Assembly (NCBI GenBank): GCA_937995345.1
Contig: CALKKS010000011.1
Location: 1-64,000 of the forward strand
Length of the DNA stretch: 64,000 bases
Reading direction: 5' to 3'
DNA from: an uncultured Collinsella sp.
GTDB taxonomy: Bacteria; Actinomycetota; Coriobacteriia; Coriobacteriales; Coriobacteriaceae
Numbering within the stretch: position 1 is the first letter of the stretch; every line of letters begins with the position of its first letter. Made by a program: the position numbers and the translations under genes. Below, piece by piece: positions 48,222 through 57,440 of the stretch. The notes below the pieces were generated by a model, which was given only the letters and a program-made list of their open reading frames with translations, was not told the origin of the DNA and did not search any database.

Positions 48222-49898
48222 TTAGGCGAGCTCAGCGGTACCCAGATCGGCGTGCTTCTGCGGATCAACGTAGAGGTACTTGACGCGGTCGGAGCCAGCG
48301 ATGGTGTGCGTGTAGAACATCACCGGGATGACCGGGCAGTCGGCGGCGACCATAGCGTCGGCCTCCTGCATCTTGGCAATGCGCTCGTCGTCGTCAACCG
48401 TGGCACGGGCCTCATCGACCTTGGCGTCGAACTCAGGGTTGTTGTAACCAGAGCGGTTGTCGCCACCGAGGGAGTCAGAGTGGAACAGCGGATACAGGAA
48501 GTTGTCCATGATCGGGTAGTCGGCAATCCAGCCCAGACGGCCGAACTGATAGTTGAAGTTCTGATACTGCTCGAGCAGGGCAGACCACTCGGGAGTATCG
48601 GAGACGGCGGTGACGCCCACCTTGGCGAGGTCGCCGATGATGGACTCCATGATCTCCTTGTGGCCGCCGTCCTGGTTGTAGGACAGGGTCACATTGATGC
48701 CACGATCGCCGTTAGCGCCAGCGGGAGCGACCTTGTCGAGGTACTCGTTAGCCTTGTTGACGTCATAGGCGCAGAACTCCCATGCGCCCTCCTTGTAGCC
48801 GGCGATTCCCGGAGGAACGATGCCGTCAGCGGGGGTACGGGTACCCTTGAAGATGGTCTTGCAGATGGCCTCACGGTTGATAGCCAGGGAGATGCCCCTG
48901 CGCAGGTCAGCGTTGTTGAACGGCTCGGCCGTGGTGTTGCACGTCAGATAGTACGTGGAAGGCTCGGAACCGAGCAGCATGCGCTCGCCGTCACCCATGG
49001 TGTAGCCATCCTTGGACTCGCCGCGGTCCTTCTTGGCGGCGTCGATCTGAGCAACGGGAACGTCGCAGACATCAAGGTTACCGGCCTGGAACTCCTTGTA
49101 AGCGGTCTCCACGTCCTTGATGACCTGGAAGTGGATGGCGTCGATCTTGGCCTTGTCGCCATAATAATCGTCGAACTTCTTGAGGTTGATCTCCTGACCA
49201 TCCTCCCACTTGCCGTCCATCATGAACGGGCCGTTACCGACCGGGGCAAGGTAGAAACTCTTGACATCGGTCTCGGCGCACTCGGGAACCGGGGACAGAG
49301 CCGGGTGAGAGGCGACGAAGGGGAAGTCGGCGTAGGCAGAAGTCAGCTTGACGACGAGGGTCTCGTCATCCGGGCAGGTGACACCGGTCAGCTCGGTAGC
49401 TTTGCCGGCAACCAGATCGTCATAGCCCTCGACCATGGAAAGGTGATAGGAGACCTCGGAAGGACCATACTCGGTAGCGATGGCCGACTTGGTGTTGACC
49501 AGGCGCTCCCAACCGAGCTTGAAGGACTTGGAGGTAACGTCGTCACCGTTGTGGAACTTGGCCTTCTTGATCTTGAAGGTGAACTCGGTGGCGTCGTCGT
49601 TAGCCTCGAAGGACTCGCAAGCCAGCGGAACGATCTCGCCCTTCTCGTTATCGTACTCCGTCAGAGCGTCGAAGAGCTGGTACTCGACCTGAGTGCCCTG
49701 ATCCTCCTGGACGTTGTAGGGGTCGATGCAGACCGGGTTGTTGATGTAGAAGTTCAGCGTCGAACCGGACTCAGAACCGGAAGCGTCGCCGCCCTTCTTG
49801 CCGCATGCGGCAAGAAAAGCCATGGAGCTCGCAGCGAGGGTGCCGCCAACAAAGGCGCGACGACCCATAACGGGCTGGTGGAACATAGAATCAGCCAT
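48222..49898 (-). CDS. oppA: Oligopeptide-binding lipoprotein with Tat-type signal
   Basis: 558-aa solute-binding protein of family 5, which captures peptides for OppBCDF. The N-terminus has a twin-Arg motif (GRRAFVGG) and a lipobox (FLAACGKK), indicating folded export by Tat and lipid anchoring. Family hallmarks include YQLFDALTEYDNEKGEIVPLACE and ADLRRGISLAINREAICKTI. The ATG at 49898 follows AAGGAGGATGGC. It is first in a five-gene operon. Confidence 0.92.
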   Translation of the reverse strand: MADSMFHQPVMGRRAFVGGTLAASSMAFLAACGKKGGDASGSESGSTLNFYINNPVCIDPYNVQEDQGTQVEYQLFDALTEYDNEKGEIVPLACESFEANDDATEFTFKIKKAKFHNGDDVTSKSFKLGWERLVNTKSAIATEYGPSEVSYHLSMVEGYDDLVAGKATELTGVTCPDDETLVVKLTSAYADFPFVASHPALSPVPECAETDVKSFYLAPVGNGPFMMDGKWEDGQEINLKKFDDYYGDKAKIDAIHFQVIKDVETAYKEFQAGNLDVCDVPVAQIDAAKKDRGESKDGYTMGDGERMLLGSEPSTYYLTCNTTAEPFNNADLRRGISLAINREAICKTIFKGTRTPADGIVPPGIAGYKEGAWEFCAYDVNKANEYLDKVAPAGANGDRGINVTLSYNQDGGHKEIMESIIGDLAKVGVTAVSDTPEWSALLEQYQNFNYQFGRLGWIADYPIMDNFLYPLFHSDSLGGDNRSGYNNPEFDAKVDEARATVDDDERIAKMQEADAMVAADCPVIPVMFYTHTIAGSDRVKYLYVDPQKHADLGTAELA

Positions 49899-49997
49899 GC
49901 CATCCTCCTTATGAGATAGGACAAAGAAATGTTCAGTCGGACATATGTCGAGACAATCCGATCCGAACCATCAAAACGCCGCCCGCTGCTATGGCTG

Positions 49998-50026
49998 GTT
50001 ATGCACAACAGACCAACGTTTTGCAA
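49998..50026 (-). promoter_or_regulatory. oppA promoter candidate
   Basis: On the minus strand TTGCAA and CATAAC are 17 bp apart, about 100 bp before oppA. The hexamers resemble those of the amino-acid ABC promoter at 15922. Confidence 0.5.
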
Positions 50027-50140
50027 TACAGTAGCGCATTTTATGCACGATTTGGGGCTAATTCCGGTTAACGGTCGAGAATTTCTTTAGTTGGGCGAAG
50101 TATGTGGGGATATTTTGACTCTGTTACAAGTCTGTAAACA

Positions 50141-50169
50141 AAAAGGGCCCCGCGCATGCGGGACCCTTT
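50141..50169 (-). terminator. Terminator of secG
   Basis: AAAGGGTCCCGC and GCGGGGCCCTTT with a short ATGC loop, then TTTTGTTTAC on the minus strand, 23 bp after the secG stop. Confidence 0.9.
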
Positions 50170-50191
50170 ACAAACGTATAGGCGACGACGC

Positions 50192-50446
50192 TTAGTAGCC
50201 GACGATGCCCTGCGGGAAGAAGAACATGCACAGGACGACACACACGGCAAAAACGACGGCCATAATTACCGTCAGGCGATCGAGGTTCTGCTCCATGACG
50301 CCCGTGGCAGAGCTGGAGTTATACAGCGAGCTAGCGATCATATCCGAAACGCCGGTGCCCTTACCGGAATGCATCAGGACGAGAATCGTCAGCGCCACGG
50401 CAGAGACAGCCCAAACGACAAACAGAAGAATCTGGAACGGACCCAT
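50192..50446 (-). CDS. secG: Preprotein translocase subunit SecG
   Basis: 84-aa membrane protein of the SecYEG channel. Two helices (about 5-25 and 58-78) are joined by the conserved loop LMHSGKGTGVSDMIASSLYNSSSATG, here condensed to its Gly/Ser-rich core. The ATG at 50446 follows AAGGAGCTTATCT. It lies downstream of the glycolytic genes, the position it has in many Gram-positive genomes, with a terminator between. Confidence 0.92.
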   Translation of the reverse strand: MGPFQILLFVVWAVSAVALTILVLMHSGKGTGVSDMIASSLYNSSSATGVMEQNLDRLTVIMAVVFAVCVVLCMFFFPQGIVGY

Positions 50447-50550
50447 AGATAAGCTCCTTAATAGAACAATTCAAACTCCAGTACTGTACCACAACCCCCA
50501 ACACTCCCCCGCCTGCCATTTAGGGACGGGGTAGAAATGGCAGAAATACC

Positions 50551-50587
50551 AAAAAAGGGGGTCGTCCGGTTGTGGACAACCCCCCTT
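50551..50587 (-). terminator. Terminator of the pgk-tpiA-gpmI operon
   Basis: AAGGGGG, a TTGTCC/GGAC inner part and CCCCCTT are followed on the minus strand by TTTTGGTATTTC. It sits 27 bp after the gpmI stop. Confidence 0.75.
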
Positions 50588-50613
50588 ACTAGAAAACGAT
50601 ATTTGTTTTCCTA

Positions 50614-52167
50614 TTAGGCCTCGGTGGCGAGCACGCGACCCGTCATCTCGGCGGAAGGCTCAATACCAGCCATGGTGAGCATGGTCGGAGCGATATCGGA
50701 AAGACGGCCATCCTCGATACCGGTGAGCTTGGCCTTCTCATCAACGATGATGAACGGCACGCGGTTGGTGGTGTGAGCCGTAAACGGATGCTTGGAACCG
50801 TCGGAAGCAACGTCAAACATGTGATCGGCGTTGCCGTGGTCGGCGGTAATCAGCGCAAAGCCGCCCTTGGCGAGAATCGCCGGGACAACCTTGGATAGAG
50901 CATCGTCAACAGCCTCGACGGCCTTAACGGCGGCGTCGAAGACACCGGTGTGACCAACCATGTCGCAGTTCGCGAAGTTCACGATGTAGAAATCAGCGCG
51001 ATCCTCGTTGATGGCGGCGACGAGCTTCTCGGTAACCTCGGGAGCGCTCATCTCAGGCTGCAGATCGTAGGTAGCGACCTTGGGAGAGGCGACGAGCACG
51101 CGCTCCTCGCCCTCCTTGGGCTCCTCGATGCCGCCGTTGAGGAAGAACGTCACGTGGGCGTACTTCTCGGTCTCGGCGGTGTGCAGCTGCTTCAGGCCAT
51201 TGGCGGCGATAACGTCGGCCAGGACGTTCTCGGGGAACGTCTTGGGGAAGGCGACCTCGACGTCAAACGTCGGATCGTACTCGGTCATCGTCACAAAGTG
51301 CGAAAGCTTGATCTGCTCGCGCTCAAAGCCGTCGAACTCCTTGTCCGTGAACACGCGGGTCATCTGACGAGCGCGGTCGGGACGGAAGTTGAAGAAGATG
51401 GCCGCGTCGCCCTCGTGGATGCCCTCGTTGTGGGCAGCGAAGGGCTCGACGAACTCATCGCCGCGCGGATCCTTCTCGTAGTAGGCCTTGATACCGGCCA
51501 CGGGGTCGGTATCGGCATCGGACGCGTTGACCATGACATCGTAGGCACGCTGGATGCGCTCCCAACGGTTATCGCGGTCCATGGCCCAATAACGGCCCGA
51601 AACGGTGGCAACGCGAGCGTCGCAACCGGTCTCCTCGGAGATCTTAGCCAGGAAGGCACAGAACTCGCTCATGAAGCCGGCACCGGACTGCGGGTCGACA
51701 TCGCGGCCATCCATAAAGGCGTGGACGCGAACGGTCTTGACGCCATGCTGGGCAGCCATCTTGACCAGGGCCTCGACGTGGTTCATGTGAGAATGAACGC
51801 CGCCGGGGCTCATAAGGCCCATGAGGTGGAGCGTCTTGCCGTCAGCCTTGACGTCGTCCATAGCCTTGACGAAGACCTCGTTCTTGGCGATGGAGCCGTC
51901 CTTGATAGCGTTATTGATGCGCGAAAGCTCCTGGAACACGATGCGGCCGGCACCGATGTTGAGGTGGCCTACCTCGGAGTTGCCCATCTGACCGTCGGGA
52001 AGGCCCACGTCCTCGCCCGAAGCACCGAGCGTGGTGTGAGGATACTTCTCGTACAGGCTATCGAGGAAGGGCGTCTTGGCAGCGGCGACGGCGTTCTCGC
52101 CATCGGCCGGAGCCAGGCCACAGCCGTCCATGATGATCAGGAGTGCAGGAAGATGACGCTGTGCCAT
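50614..52167 (-). CDS. gpmI: 2,3-bisphosphoglycerate-independent phosphoglycerate mutase
   Basis: 517-aa alkaline-phosphatase-superfamily enzyme converting 3- to 2-phosphoglycerate. The metal/nucleophile region is LIIMDGCGLAP at the start and GQMGNSEVGHLNIGAGR (catalytic Ser ~62). Later metal ligands lie in FANCDMVGHTGVF and ITADHGNADHMFD. Length is normal (about 510 aa). The ATG at 52167 follows AGTAGGACAT, 5 bp after the tpiA stop. Confidence 0.97.
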   Translation of the reverse strand: MAQRHLPALLIIMDGCGLAPADGENAVAAAKTPFLDSLYEKYPHTTLGASGEDVGLPDGQMGNSEVGHLNIGAGRIVFQELSRINNAIKDGSIAKNEVFVKAMDDVKADGKTLHLMGLMSPGGVHSHMNHVEALVKMAAQHGVKTVRVHAFMDGRDVDPQSGAGFMSEFCAFLAKISEETGCDARVATVSGRYWAMDRDNRWERIQRAYDVMVNASDADTDPVAGIKAYYEKDPRGDEFVEPFAAHNEGIHEGDAAIFFNFRPDRARQMTRVFTDKEFDGFEREQIKLSHFVTMTEYDPTFDVEVAFPKTFPENVLADVIAANGLKQLHTAETEKYAHVTFFLNGGIEEPKEGEERVLVASPKVATYDLQPEMSAPEVTEKLVAAINEDRADFYIVNFANCDMVGHTGVFDAAVKAVEAVDDALSKVVPAILAKGGFALITADHGNADHMFDVASDGSKHPFTAHTTNRVPFIIVDEKAKLTGIEDGRLSDIAPTMLTMAGIEPSAEMTGRVLATEA

Positions 52168-52172
52168 ATGTC

Positions 52173-52940
52173 CTACTCGCCTGCCTTGACGACCATAGAG
52201 GCGAAGTCGGCAGCCTTGAGCGAAGCGCCGCCCACGAGGGCGCCGTCAACGTCGGGCTTGGCGACGAGCTCGGCAATGTTGCCGGGCTTAGCGGAACCGC
52301 CGTAGAGAACGCGGATGCCGTTGGCGAGCTCCTCGCCGAACATCTCCTTGAGGGTCTCACGGATAGCGCCGCAGACCTCCTGAGCGTCCTCGGCGGTAGC
52401 GGTCTTGCCGGTGCCGATAGCCCAGATGGGCTCGTAGGCGACGACGACCTGCTTGGGGCAGGTGATCTCAAGACCAGCAAGGCCAGCCTTGACCTGGTTC
52501 ACGACGTGCTCGACATAGGTGCCAGCCTCGCGGACCTCGAGGGACTCGCCGCAGCAGAAGACGGGGACAAGACCGGCGGCAACGAGGGCCTTGGCCTTCT
52601 TGTTCTGATCCTCGTCGGTCTCGTGGAAGTAGTCGCGACGCTCGGAGTGACCGATGATGCAGTAGGTGCAGCCAGCGGACTTGAGCATGTCGCAAGAGGA
52701 CTCACCGGTGAAGGCACCCTTGGCCTCCCAGTACACGTTCTGTGCACCGAGGGCGATGGGGGCAGCCTGAATGCGGTCATGAACCGTGGTGATGTCAATG
52801 GTCGGAGGGCAAACGAGCACCTCGACGCCAGCCGGAACCTCGGGCAGAGCCTGAGCCAGCTCGTCGGCGAGCTTGGCAGCCTCGGCGACGTCGTTGTTCA
52901 TCTTCCAGTTACCAGCGATAAGAAGGGTGCGATTAGGCAT
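52173..52940 (-). CDS. tpiA: Triosephosphate isomerase
   Basis: 255-aa TIM barrel. LLIAGNWKMNNDVAEA holds the Asn/Lys pair, IIGHSERRDYFHET the electrophilic His, and VVAYEPIWAIGTGKTAT the catalytic Glu; VLYGGSAKPGN is the phosphate site. It interconverts dihydroxyacetone phosphate and glyceraldehyde-3-phosphate. Its ATG at 52940 overlaps the last 8 bases of pgk, with GGAGGCGCTTCTCG before it, so the two are translationally coupled. Confidence 0.97.
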   Translation of the reverse strand: MPNRTLLIAGNWKMNNDVAEAAKLADELAQALPEVPAGVEVLVCPPTIDITTVHDRIQAAPIALGAQNVYWEAKGAFTGESSCDMLKSAGCTYCIIGHSERRDYFHETDEDQNKKAKALVAAGLVPVFCCGESLEVREAGTYVEHVVNQVKAGLAGLEITCPKQVVVAYEPIWAIGTGKTATAEDAQEVCGAIRETLKEMFGEELANGIRVLYGGSAKPGNIAELVAKPDVDGALVGGASLKAADFASMVVKAGE

Positions 52941-54123
52941 CGAGAAGCGCCTCCACTCCGGGCAGGGCCTTACCCTCGACGAGCTCCATGGAAGCGCCAC
53001 CACCGGTGGAGATCCAGCTCATCTTGTCGGCCAGGTTGAACTTGTTGACGGCTGCGACAGAGTCGCCACCGCCGATGATCGAGGTGCAGTCGGCCTCGGC
53101 GACGGCCTCGGCGATAGCCTGGGTGCCGTGAGCGAAGTTGTCGAACTCGAAGACGCCCATGGGGCCGTTCCAGAACACGGTCTTGGCGCCCTTGACGGCC
53201 TCGGCGTAGAGCTCCTCGGTCTTGGGGCCGATGTCCATGCCCTCACGATCGTCGGGGATAGCGTCGGAAGCGACAACCTCGGGGACAGCGTCCTCGCCAA
53301 AGTGATCGGCAACGCGGTTGTCGATGGGGAGCAGGATCTTGACGCCCTTCTCCTCGGCCTTCTTGAGCATCTCGCCGGCGCGCTCGACCCAGTCCTCTTC
53401 CTTGAGGGACTGACCGACGGTCAGGCCCTGAGCCAGGAAGAAGGTATAGGCCATGCCGCCACCGATGATCAGGGTGTCAGCGGAGTCGATGAGGTGATCG
53501 AGAACGCCGATCTTGGAGGAAACCTTGGAACCGCCGACGATAGCGACGAAGGGGCGCTCGGGCTCGGCGAAGATGCCGGTCAGCGTGTCGACCTCCTTCT
53601 CGAGCAGGAAGCCGGCGACGGCAGGCAGGTAAGCGGCGGGGCCCACAACGGAACCCTGGGCGCGGTGAGCGGTACCGAAGGCATCGAGAACGAAGACGTC
53701 ACCATAGGAAGCGAGCTTCTTGGCGATCTCGGGATCGTTCTTCTTCTCACGCTTATCGAAGCGGACGTTCTCGAGAACGAGAACCTTGCCCGGCTCGACG
53801 GCAGCGACAGCCTCGGCAGCCTTCTCGCCGTAGGTGTCGGCGACAAAGGCAACGTCGAGACCAGAGAGCTCGGCGAGCTTCTTGGCGACAGGCTCGAGGG
53901 ACAGCTCGGGCTGGAAGCCGGTGCCGTCGGGACGGCCGAGGTGGCTCATGAGGATGACGCGAGCGTTGTGCTCAACGAGATAGTTGATGGTTGGCAGGGC
54001 AGCCTTGATACGGGTGGTGTCGCCAACGACGCCATCCTTGATAGGCACGTTGAAGTCAACGCGGACGAGAACGCGCTTGCCGTCGACATCGATGTCGCGG
54101 ACGGTCTTCTTGGTAAAGGCCAT
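52933..54123 (-). CDS. pgk: Phosphoglycerate kinase
   Basis: 396-aa two-domain kinase making ATP from 1,3-bisphosphoglycerate. It starts KRVLVRVDFNVPIKDGVVGD, followed by LMSHLGRPDG. The nucleotide domain has VSSKIGVLDHLI, FWNGPMGVFEFDNFAHGT and IIGGGDSVAAV. Length is standard. The ATG at 54123 follows CGAAAGGTAG. It heads a pgk-tpiA-gpmI operon, 140 bp after gap with a terminator between. Confidence 0.97.
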   Translation of the reverse strand: MAFTKKTVRDIDVDGKRVLVRVDFNVPIKDGVVGDTTRIKAALPTINYLVEHNARVILMSHLGRPDGTGFQPELSLEPVAKKLAELSGLDVAFVADTYGEKAAEAVAAVEPGKVLVLENVRFDKREKKNDPEIAKKLASYGDVFVLDAFGTAHRAQGSVVGPAAYLPAVAGFLLEKEVDTLTGIFAEPERPFVAIVGGSKVSSKIGVLDHLIDSADTLIIGGGMAYTFFLAQGLTVGQSLKEEDWVERAGEMLKKAEEKGVKILLPIDNRVADHFGEDAVPEVVASDAIPDDREGMDIGPKTEELYAEAVKGAKTVFWNGPMGVFEFDNFAHGTQAIAEAVAEADCTSIIGGGDSVAAVNKFNLADKMSWISTGGGASMELVEGKALPGVEALLDA

Positions 54124-54178
54124 GTTTGCTTCTACCTTTCGTACGTGTCTGCCTCCCATTACGGCAGACGATTTCCTA

Positions 54179-54226
54179 TAAAAAGGGCGCGACCCTAGGG
54201 TGTAAGCCCTATAAGGCCGCGCCCTT
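54179..54226 (-). terminator. Terminator of gap
   Basis: AAGGGCGCG and CGCGCCCTT stem with an inner TAGGGC/CCCTAG pairing, followed by TTTTTATAGG on the minus strand, 37 bp after the gap stop. Confidence 0.85.
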
Positions 54227-54263
54227 CTTTAGACGCTCAACGAGCTATTCGCTAAAAGCTAAA

Positions 54264-55289
54264 TTAAGCAACGAACTTCTCGAAGTACTTGATGGTGCGG
54301 ACCATCTGAGAGGTGTAAGAGTTCTCGTTGTCGTACCAAGAGGTGACCTGAACGAGGGTCTGGCCGTTGCCGAGGTCAGAGCACATGGTCTGAGTGGCGT
54401 CGAAGATGGAGCCATGGGTCTCGCCGATGATGTCGGTGGAGACGATGTCGTCCTCGTTGTAACCGAAGGTCTCGGAGATGGTGGCAGCGTAGGCCTTCAT
54501 AGCGGCGTTGACCTCGTCGACGGTGACCTTCTTGTCAACGACAGCGTAGAGGTTGGTGATGGAGCCGGTCGGCGTCGGGACGCGCTGGGCGGCACCGATG
54601 AGCTTACCGTTGAGCTCGGGGAGAACCAGGCCGATAGCCTTGGCAGCACCGGTGGTGTTGGGGACGATGTTGACGGCGCAGGCACGGCTACGACGCTTGT
54701 TGCCCTTGCGCTGCGGGCCGTCGAGCGGCATCTGGTCGCCGGTCCAGGCGTGAATGGTGGTCATGATGCCGGACACGATGGGAGCGAAGTCGTTCAGACC
54801 CTTGGCCATCGGGGCGAGGCAGTTGGTGGTGCAGGAAGCGGCGGAGATGATGTTGTCCTCAGCGGTCAGCGTCTCGTGGTTGACGTTGTACACGATGGTG
54901 GGCAGATCGCTGCCGGCCGGAGCGGAGATGACGACCTTCTTGGCGCCAGCGTTGATGTGGGCCTGAGCCTTAGCCTTGCTGGTGTAGAAGCCGGTGCACT
55001 CGAGAACGACGTCGACGTCGAGGTCGCCCCAAGGCAGGTTGTTGGCGTCGGCCTCCTTGTAGATCTTGATCTCCTTGCCGTCAACGGTGATGGAATCCTC
55101 GCCAGCAACGACCTCGTGATCGCGAGCGTAGTTGCCCTGCGTGGAGTCGTACTTCAGCAGGTAAGCGAGCATGTCGGGAGAGGTGAGGTCGTTGATAGCG
55201 ACGATCTCGGAGCCCTCATGACCGAACATCTGACGGAAAGCCAGACGACCGATGCGACCGAAGCCGTTAATAGCAACCTTTACTGCCAT
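54264..55289 (-). CDS. gap: Glyceraldehyde-3-phosphate dehydrogenase, type I
   Basis: 341-aa NAD-dependent enzyme oxidising glyceraldehyde-3-phosphate to 1,3-bisphosphoglycerate. The Rossmann motif is VAINGFGRIGRLAFRQMF and the catalytic Cys is in SAASCTTNCLAPMAKGL (~155). SWYDNENSYTSQMVRT lies near the end, and the His-containing TTIHAWTGDQMPLDGP region is intact. The ATG at 55289 follows CGAAAGGAGACACA. Confidence 0.97.
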   Translation of the reverse strand: MAVKVAINGFGRIGRLAFRQMFGHEGSEIVAINDLTSPDMLAYLLKYDSTQGNYARDHEVVAGEDSITVDGKEIKIYKEADANNLPWGDLDVDVVLECTGFYTSKAKAQAHINAGAKKVVISAPAGSDLPTIVYNVNHETLTAEDNIISAASCTTNCLAPMAKGLNDFAPIVSGIMTTIHAWTGDQMPLDGPQRKGNKRRSRACAVNIVPNTTGAAKAIGLVLPELNGKLIGAAQRVPTPTGSITNLYAVVDKKVTVDEVNAAMKAYAATISETFGYNEDDIVSTDIIGETHGSIFDATQTMCSDLGNGQTLVQVTSWYDNENSYTSQMVRTIKYFEKFVA

Positions 55290-55482
55290 TGTGTCTCCTT
55301 TCGTAAGGCCCCCGCAAGCTACAGCGCCCGCCGTTGAGGCCCACAAACTAACCACTCGCCTAATATACCTTTTTTTTGACTTGAATTTCACGAGAATGCT
55401 CGAAATTGAAAATCAAATTTACGTTAAAACGTTTTAAAGAATAAAATAGCAGCTAAATCCGTATATAAGTCGATACTTTAAA

Positions 55483-56412
55483 CTACCTGTTTGCTTCAAT
55501 GAGCTTTTCAAGTCTCAAAACTCGATGGTAAAGGGCCGACTTCGACAAGGGAGGGTCAGCCATCTCCCCCAAATCGCGCAGTGACAGATCGGGATAGCGC
55601 TCGCGCAGGTCGCAAAAGACCGCCAAGGCGTCCGGAAGCGTGTCGCGCAAACCCCGCAGTTCGAGCTCATCGATCAGCGCAAGCTGATGCTGGGCGGCAC
55701 CCGCGCTTCTGGTCTGATTGGCCAGCTCGGCATTCACGCGACGGTTTACGTCGTTCTTAACCAATTTGACCGCGCGCGCTTCCTCGATCTCGGCAACGCT
55801 GCGCTTGGCGCCGACCAGCTTTAGGAGCTGCTCGATCTCCTCGGCGCTCTTAATGTACACGGCATAGGATCCGCGCCGCGCGTTAACGCGCGCATGGACC
55901 CCAATCTGCTCCAATAGATCGCAAAGTCCCCGGGCATACTGCTCGCCCTGCACCGCGATCTCCAAATGAAAGTCGCCGCGGGGATCGGCCACGAAACCGC
56001 CGGCGATGAGCGCGCCGCGGATGTAGGCAAGCCTGCAGCAGGGACGGGCAACGATGTGCCGGGGAACACCGGCGACGAGCCCTCCCCTGCGGTCGAGAAT
56101 GCCCAGCAGTACCAGAGCCTTGTCCAGGTCGGGTTGATCGGGCAGGGTAATGAGATAGTTACGGACCTTATGCAAGACCGATTTACGAACGGTGAATTCC
56201 GTTTTGAGCTTAAGGATGCGATGCGTCAGCGTGATCATCGTGCGCGCGACGGCGCCCGTCTCGGTCGCGACCGTCAAACGATACCGCCCGGAGCCGGCCA
56301 GCGAAAGTGTACCGCTCACACGCGTCAGGGCGGCAAGCGTCGACAAATCGCAGTATTCACATTCGGGTTCGCAGCGCGCAAGCTCGTCGCGCACCTCAGC
56401 GGTAAACGACAT
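55483..56412 (-). CDS. whiA: WhiA, sporulation-regulator/LAGLIDADG-like DNA-binding protein
   Basis: 309 aa. The N-terminal half is the WhiA LAGLIDADG-like fold (SFTAEVRDELARCEPEC, then CCRLAYIRGALIAGGFVADP). The C-terminal helix-turn-helix is around SLRDLGEMADPPLSKSALYHRVLRLEKL. In non-sporulating Gram-positives it influences cell division and metabolism. It is 6 bp downstream of rapZ. The YvcK gene that usually sits between the two is missing here. Confidence 0.93.
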   Translation of the reverse strand: MSFTAEVRDELARCEPECEYCDLSTLAALTRVSGTLSLAGSGRYRLTVATETGAVARTMITLTHRILKLKTEFTVRKSVLHKVRNYLITLPDQPDLDKALVLLGILDRRGGLVAGVPRHIVARPCCRLAYIRGALIAGGFVADPRGDFHLEIAVQGEQYARGLCDLLEQIGVHARVNARRGSYAVYIKSAEEIEQLLKLVGAKRSVAEIEEARAVKLVKNDVNRRVNAELANQTRSAGAAQHQLALIDELELRGLRDTLPDALAVFCDLRERYPDLSLRDLGEMADPPLSKSALYHRVLRLEKLIEANR

Positions 56413-56418
56413 GCAGGC

Positions 56419-57339
56419 CTATGCTTTCGTGTTCGCGCGCGACAGGTCGCGATGGGAAATGCTCACGTGATACTGGGCGCCTTCCAAATAACGTGCCGTG
56501 GCCTCGGCAATGGCGACGCTGCGGTGTTGACCGCCCGTGCAGCCGATGGCGATAGAAAGCTGCGGCTTGCCCTCCGCGATATAGCCTGGCATGACCGTAT
56601 CGAGCAGCTGTGTCCAAGCCTTCCAAAACTCCTGCGTCTTGGGATGGTCCAGAACAAAATCGGAGACCTTTTTATCGAGACCGGTCATCGTGCGCATCTC
56701 GGGATCGTAGAACGGATTGGGCAGAAAGCGAACGTCGATCATAATGTCCGCCTCGACGGGCATGCCGTGCTTAAAGCCAAACGAGAACACATGGACGTCC
56801 ATGAGCTGTTGGTCGGACAGCTCGGAAAATGCCATACGTAGCTTGTTGCGCAGCGCAGAGGTGTGCAGACGGCTCGTGTCGATAATCATATCGGCTCGAT
56901 CGCGCACGCCCTGCAGCTGAAGGCGCTCGCGCTGAATGGCATCGGCCGTAGTCTCCCCCGGCTTGGCAATGGGATGACGGCGGCGATTTTCGCTGTAGCG
57001 ACGGATCAGCACCTCGTCAGAAGCCTCGAGAAAAACGATGTCGCAGCTCATCTCGCGCTCCTCGAGTGCGGCAACGGCATCGAGCAGCTCATCGAACAAG
57101 CCCTGGCTGCGCAGGTCGCAGGTGACGGCAAGATGCCTGCCCACGCCCGTATTGATGCCGACGAGTTCGGCGAGCTGGGCGATCAGACGCGGAGGCAAGT
57201 TGTCGATGCAAAAGTAGCCCATGTCCTCGAACACATGCATGGCCTGCGTTCGGCCCGATCCGGACATTCCGGTGATGATGACGATATCGGGGATGCGCTC
57301 CGAGCGCTCCGCCGCATCCATGGCATCTCCCTTTTGCAT
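56419..57339 (-). CDS. rapZ: RapZ/YvcJ-family nucleotide-binding protein
   Basis: 306-aa P-loop protein. The Walker A is IITGMSGSGRTQAMHVFED, with Arg in place of Lys, as is usual for actinobacterial members. It continues GYFCIDNLPPRLI and FLEASDEVLIRRYSENRRRHP. The C-terminal domain has IAIGCTGGQHRSVAIAEA, used for RNA or metabolite binding in RapZ. It likely links nucleotide or amino-sugar status to gene expression. The ATG at 57339 follows AGGAGGCAGCAC; an ATG at 57321 with AAGGGAG is equally possible. Confidence 0.92.
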   Translation of the reverse strand: MQKGDAMDAAERSERIPDIVIITGMSGSGRTQAMHVFEDMGYFCIDNLPPRLIAQLAELVGINTGVGRHLAVTCDLRSQGLFDELLDAVAALEEREMSCDIVFLEASDEVLIRRYSENRRRHPIAKPGETTADAIQRERLQLQGVRDRADMIIDTSRLHTSALRNKLRMAFSELSDQQLMDVHVFSFGFKHGMPVEADIMIDVRFLPNPFYDPEMRTMTGLDKKVSDFVLDHPKTQEFWKAWTQLLDTVMPGYIAEGKPQLSIAIGCTGGQHRSVAIAEATARYLEGAQYHVSISHRDLSRANTKA

Positions 57340-57350
57340 GTGCTGCCTCC

Positions 57351-57389
57351 TAAAAACAAGCGCGGGACCCAGCAACCCGGATCCCGCGC
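57351..57389 (-). terminator. Terminator of the nan operon
   Basis: GCGCGGGATCC and GGTCCCGCGC (9-nt loop), then TTGTTTTTA on the minus strand, in the gap between nanE and rapZ. Confidence 0.85.
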
Positions 57390-57440
57390 GGTCAATTGCC
57401 TTTAATGAGTATACCGCCCTGAGCGGATACGAGGTCCGTC

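Noticed and set aside
48195..49919. A 574-codon plus-strand frame opposite oppA
   Set aside because: It is antisense to a clear binding-protein gene with no ribosome site or homology.
56419..57339. Loss of the Walker A lysine in RapZ as a sign of inactivation
   Set aside because: Arg at this place is the normal form in actinobacterial RapZ proteins.
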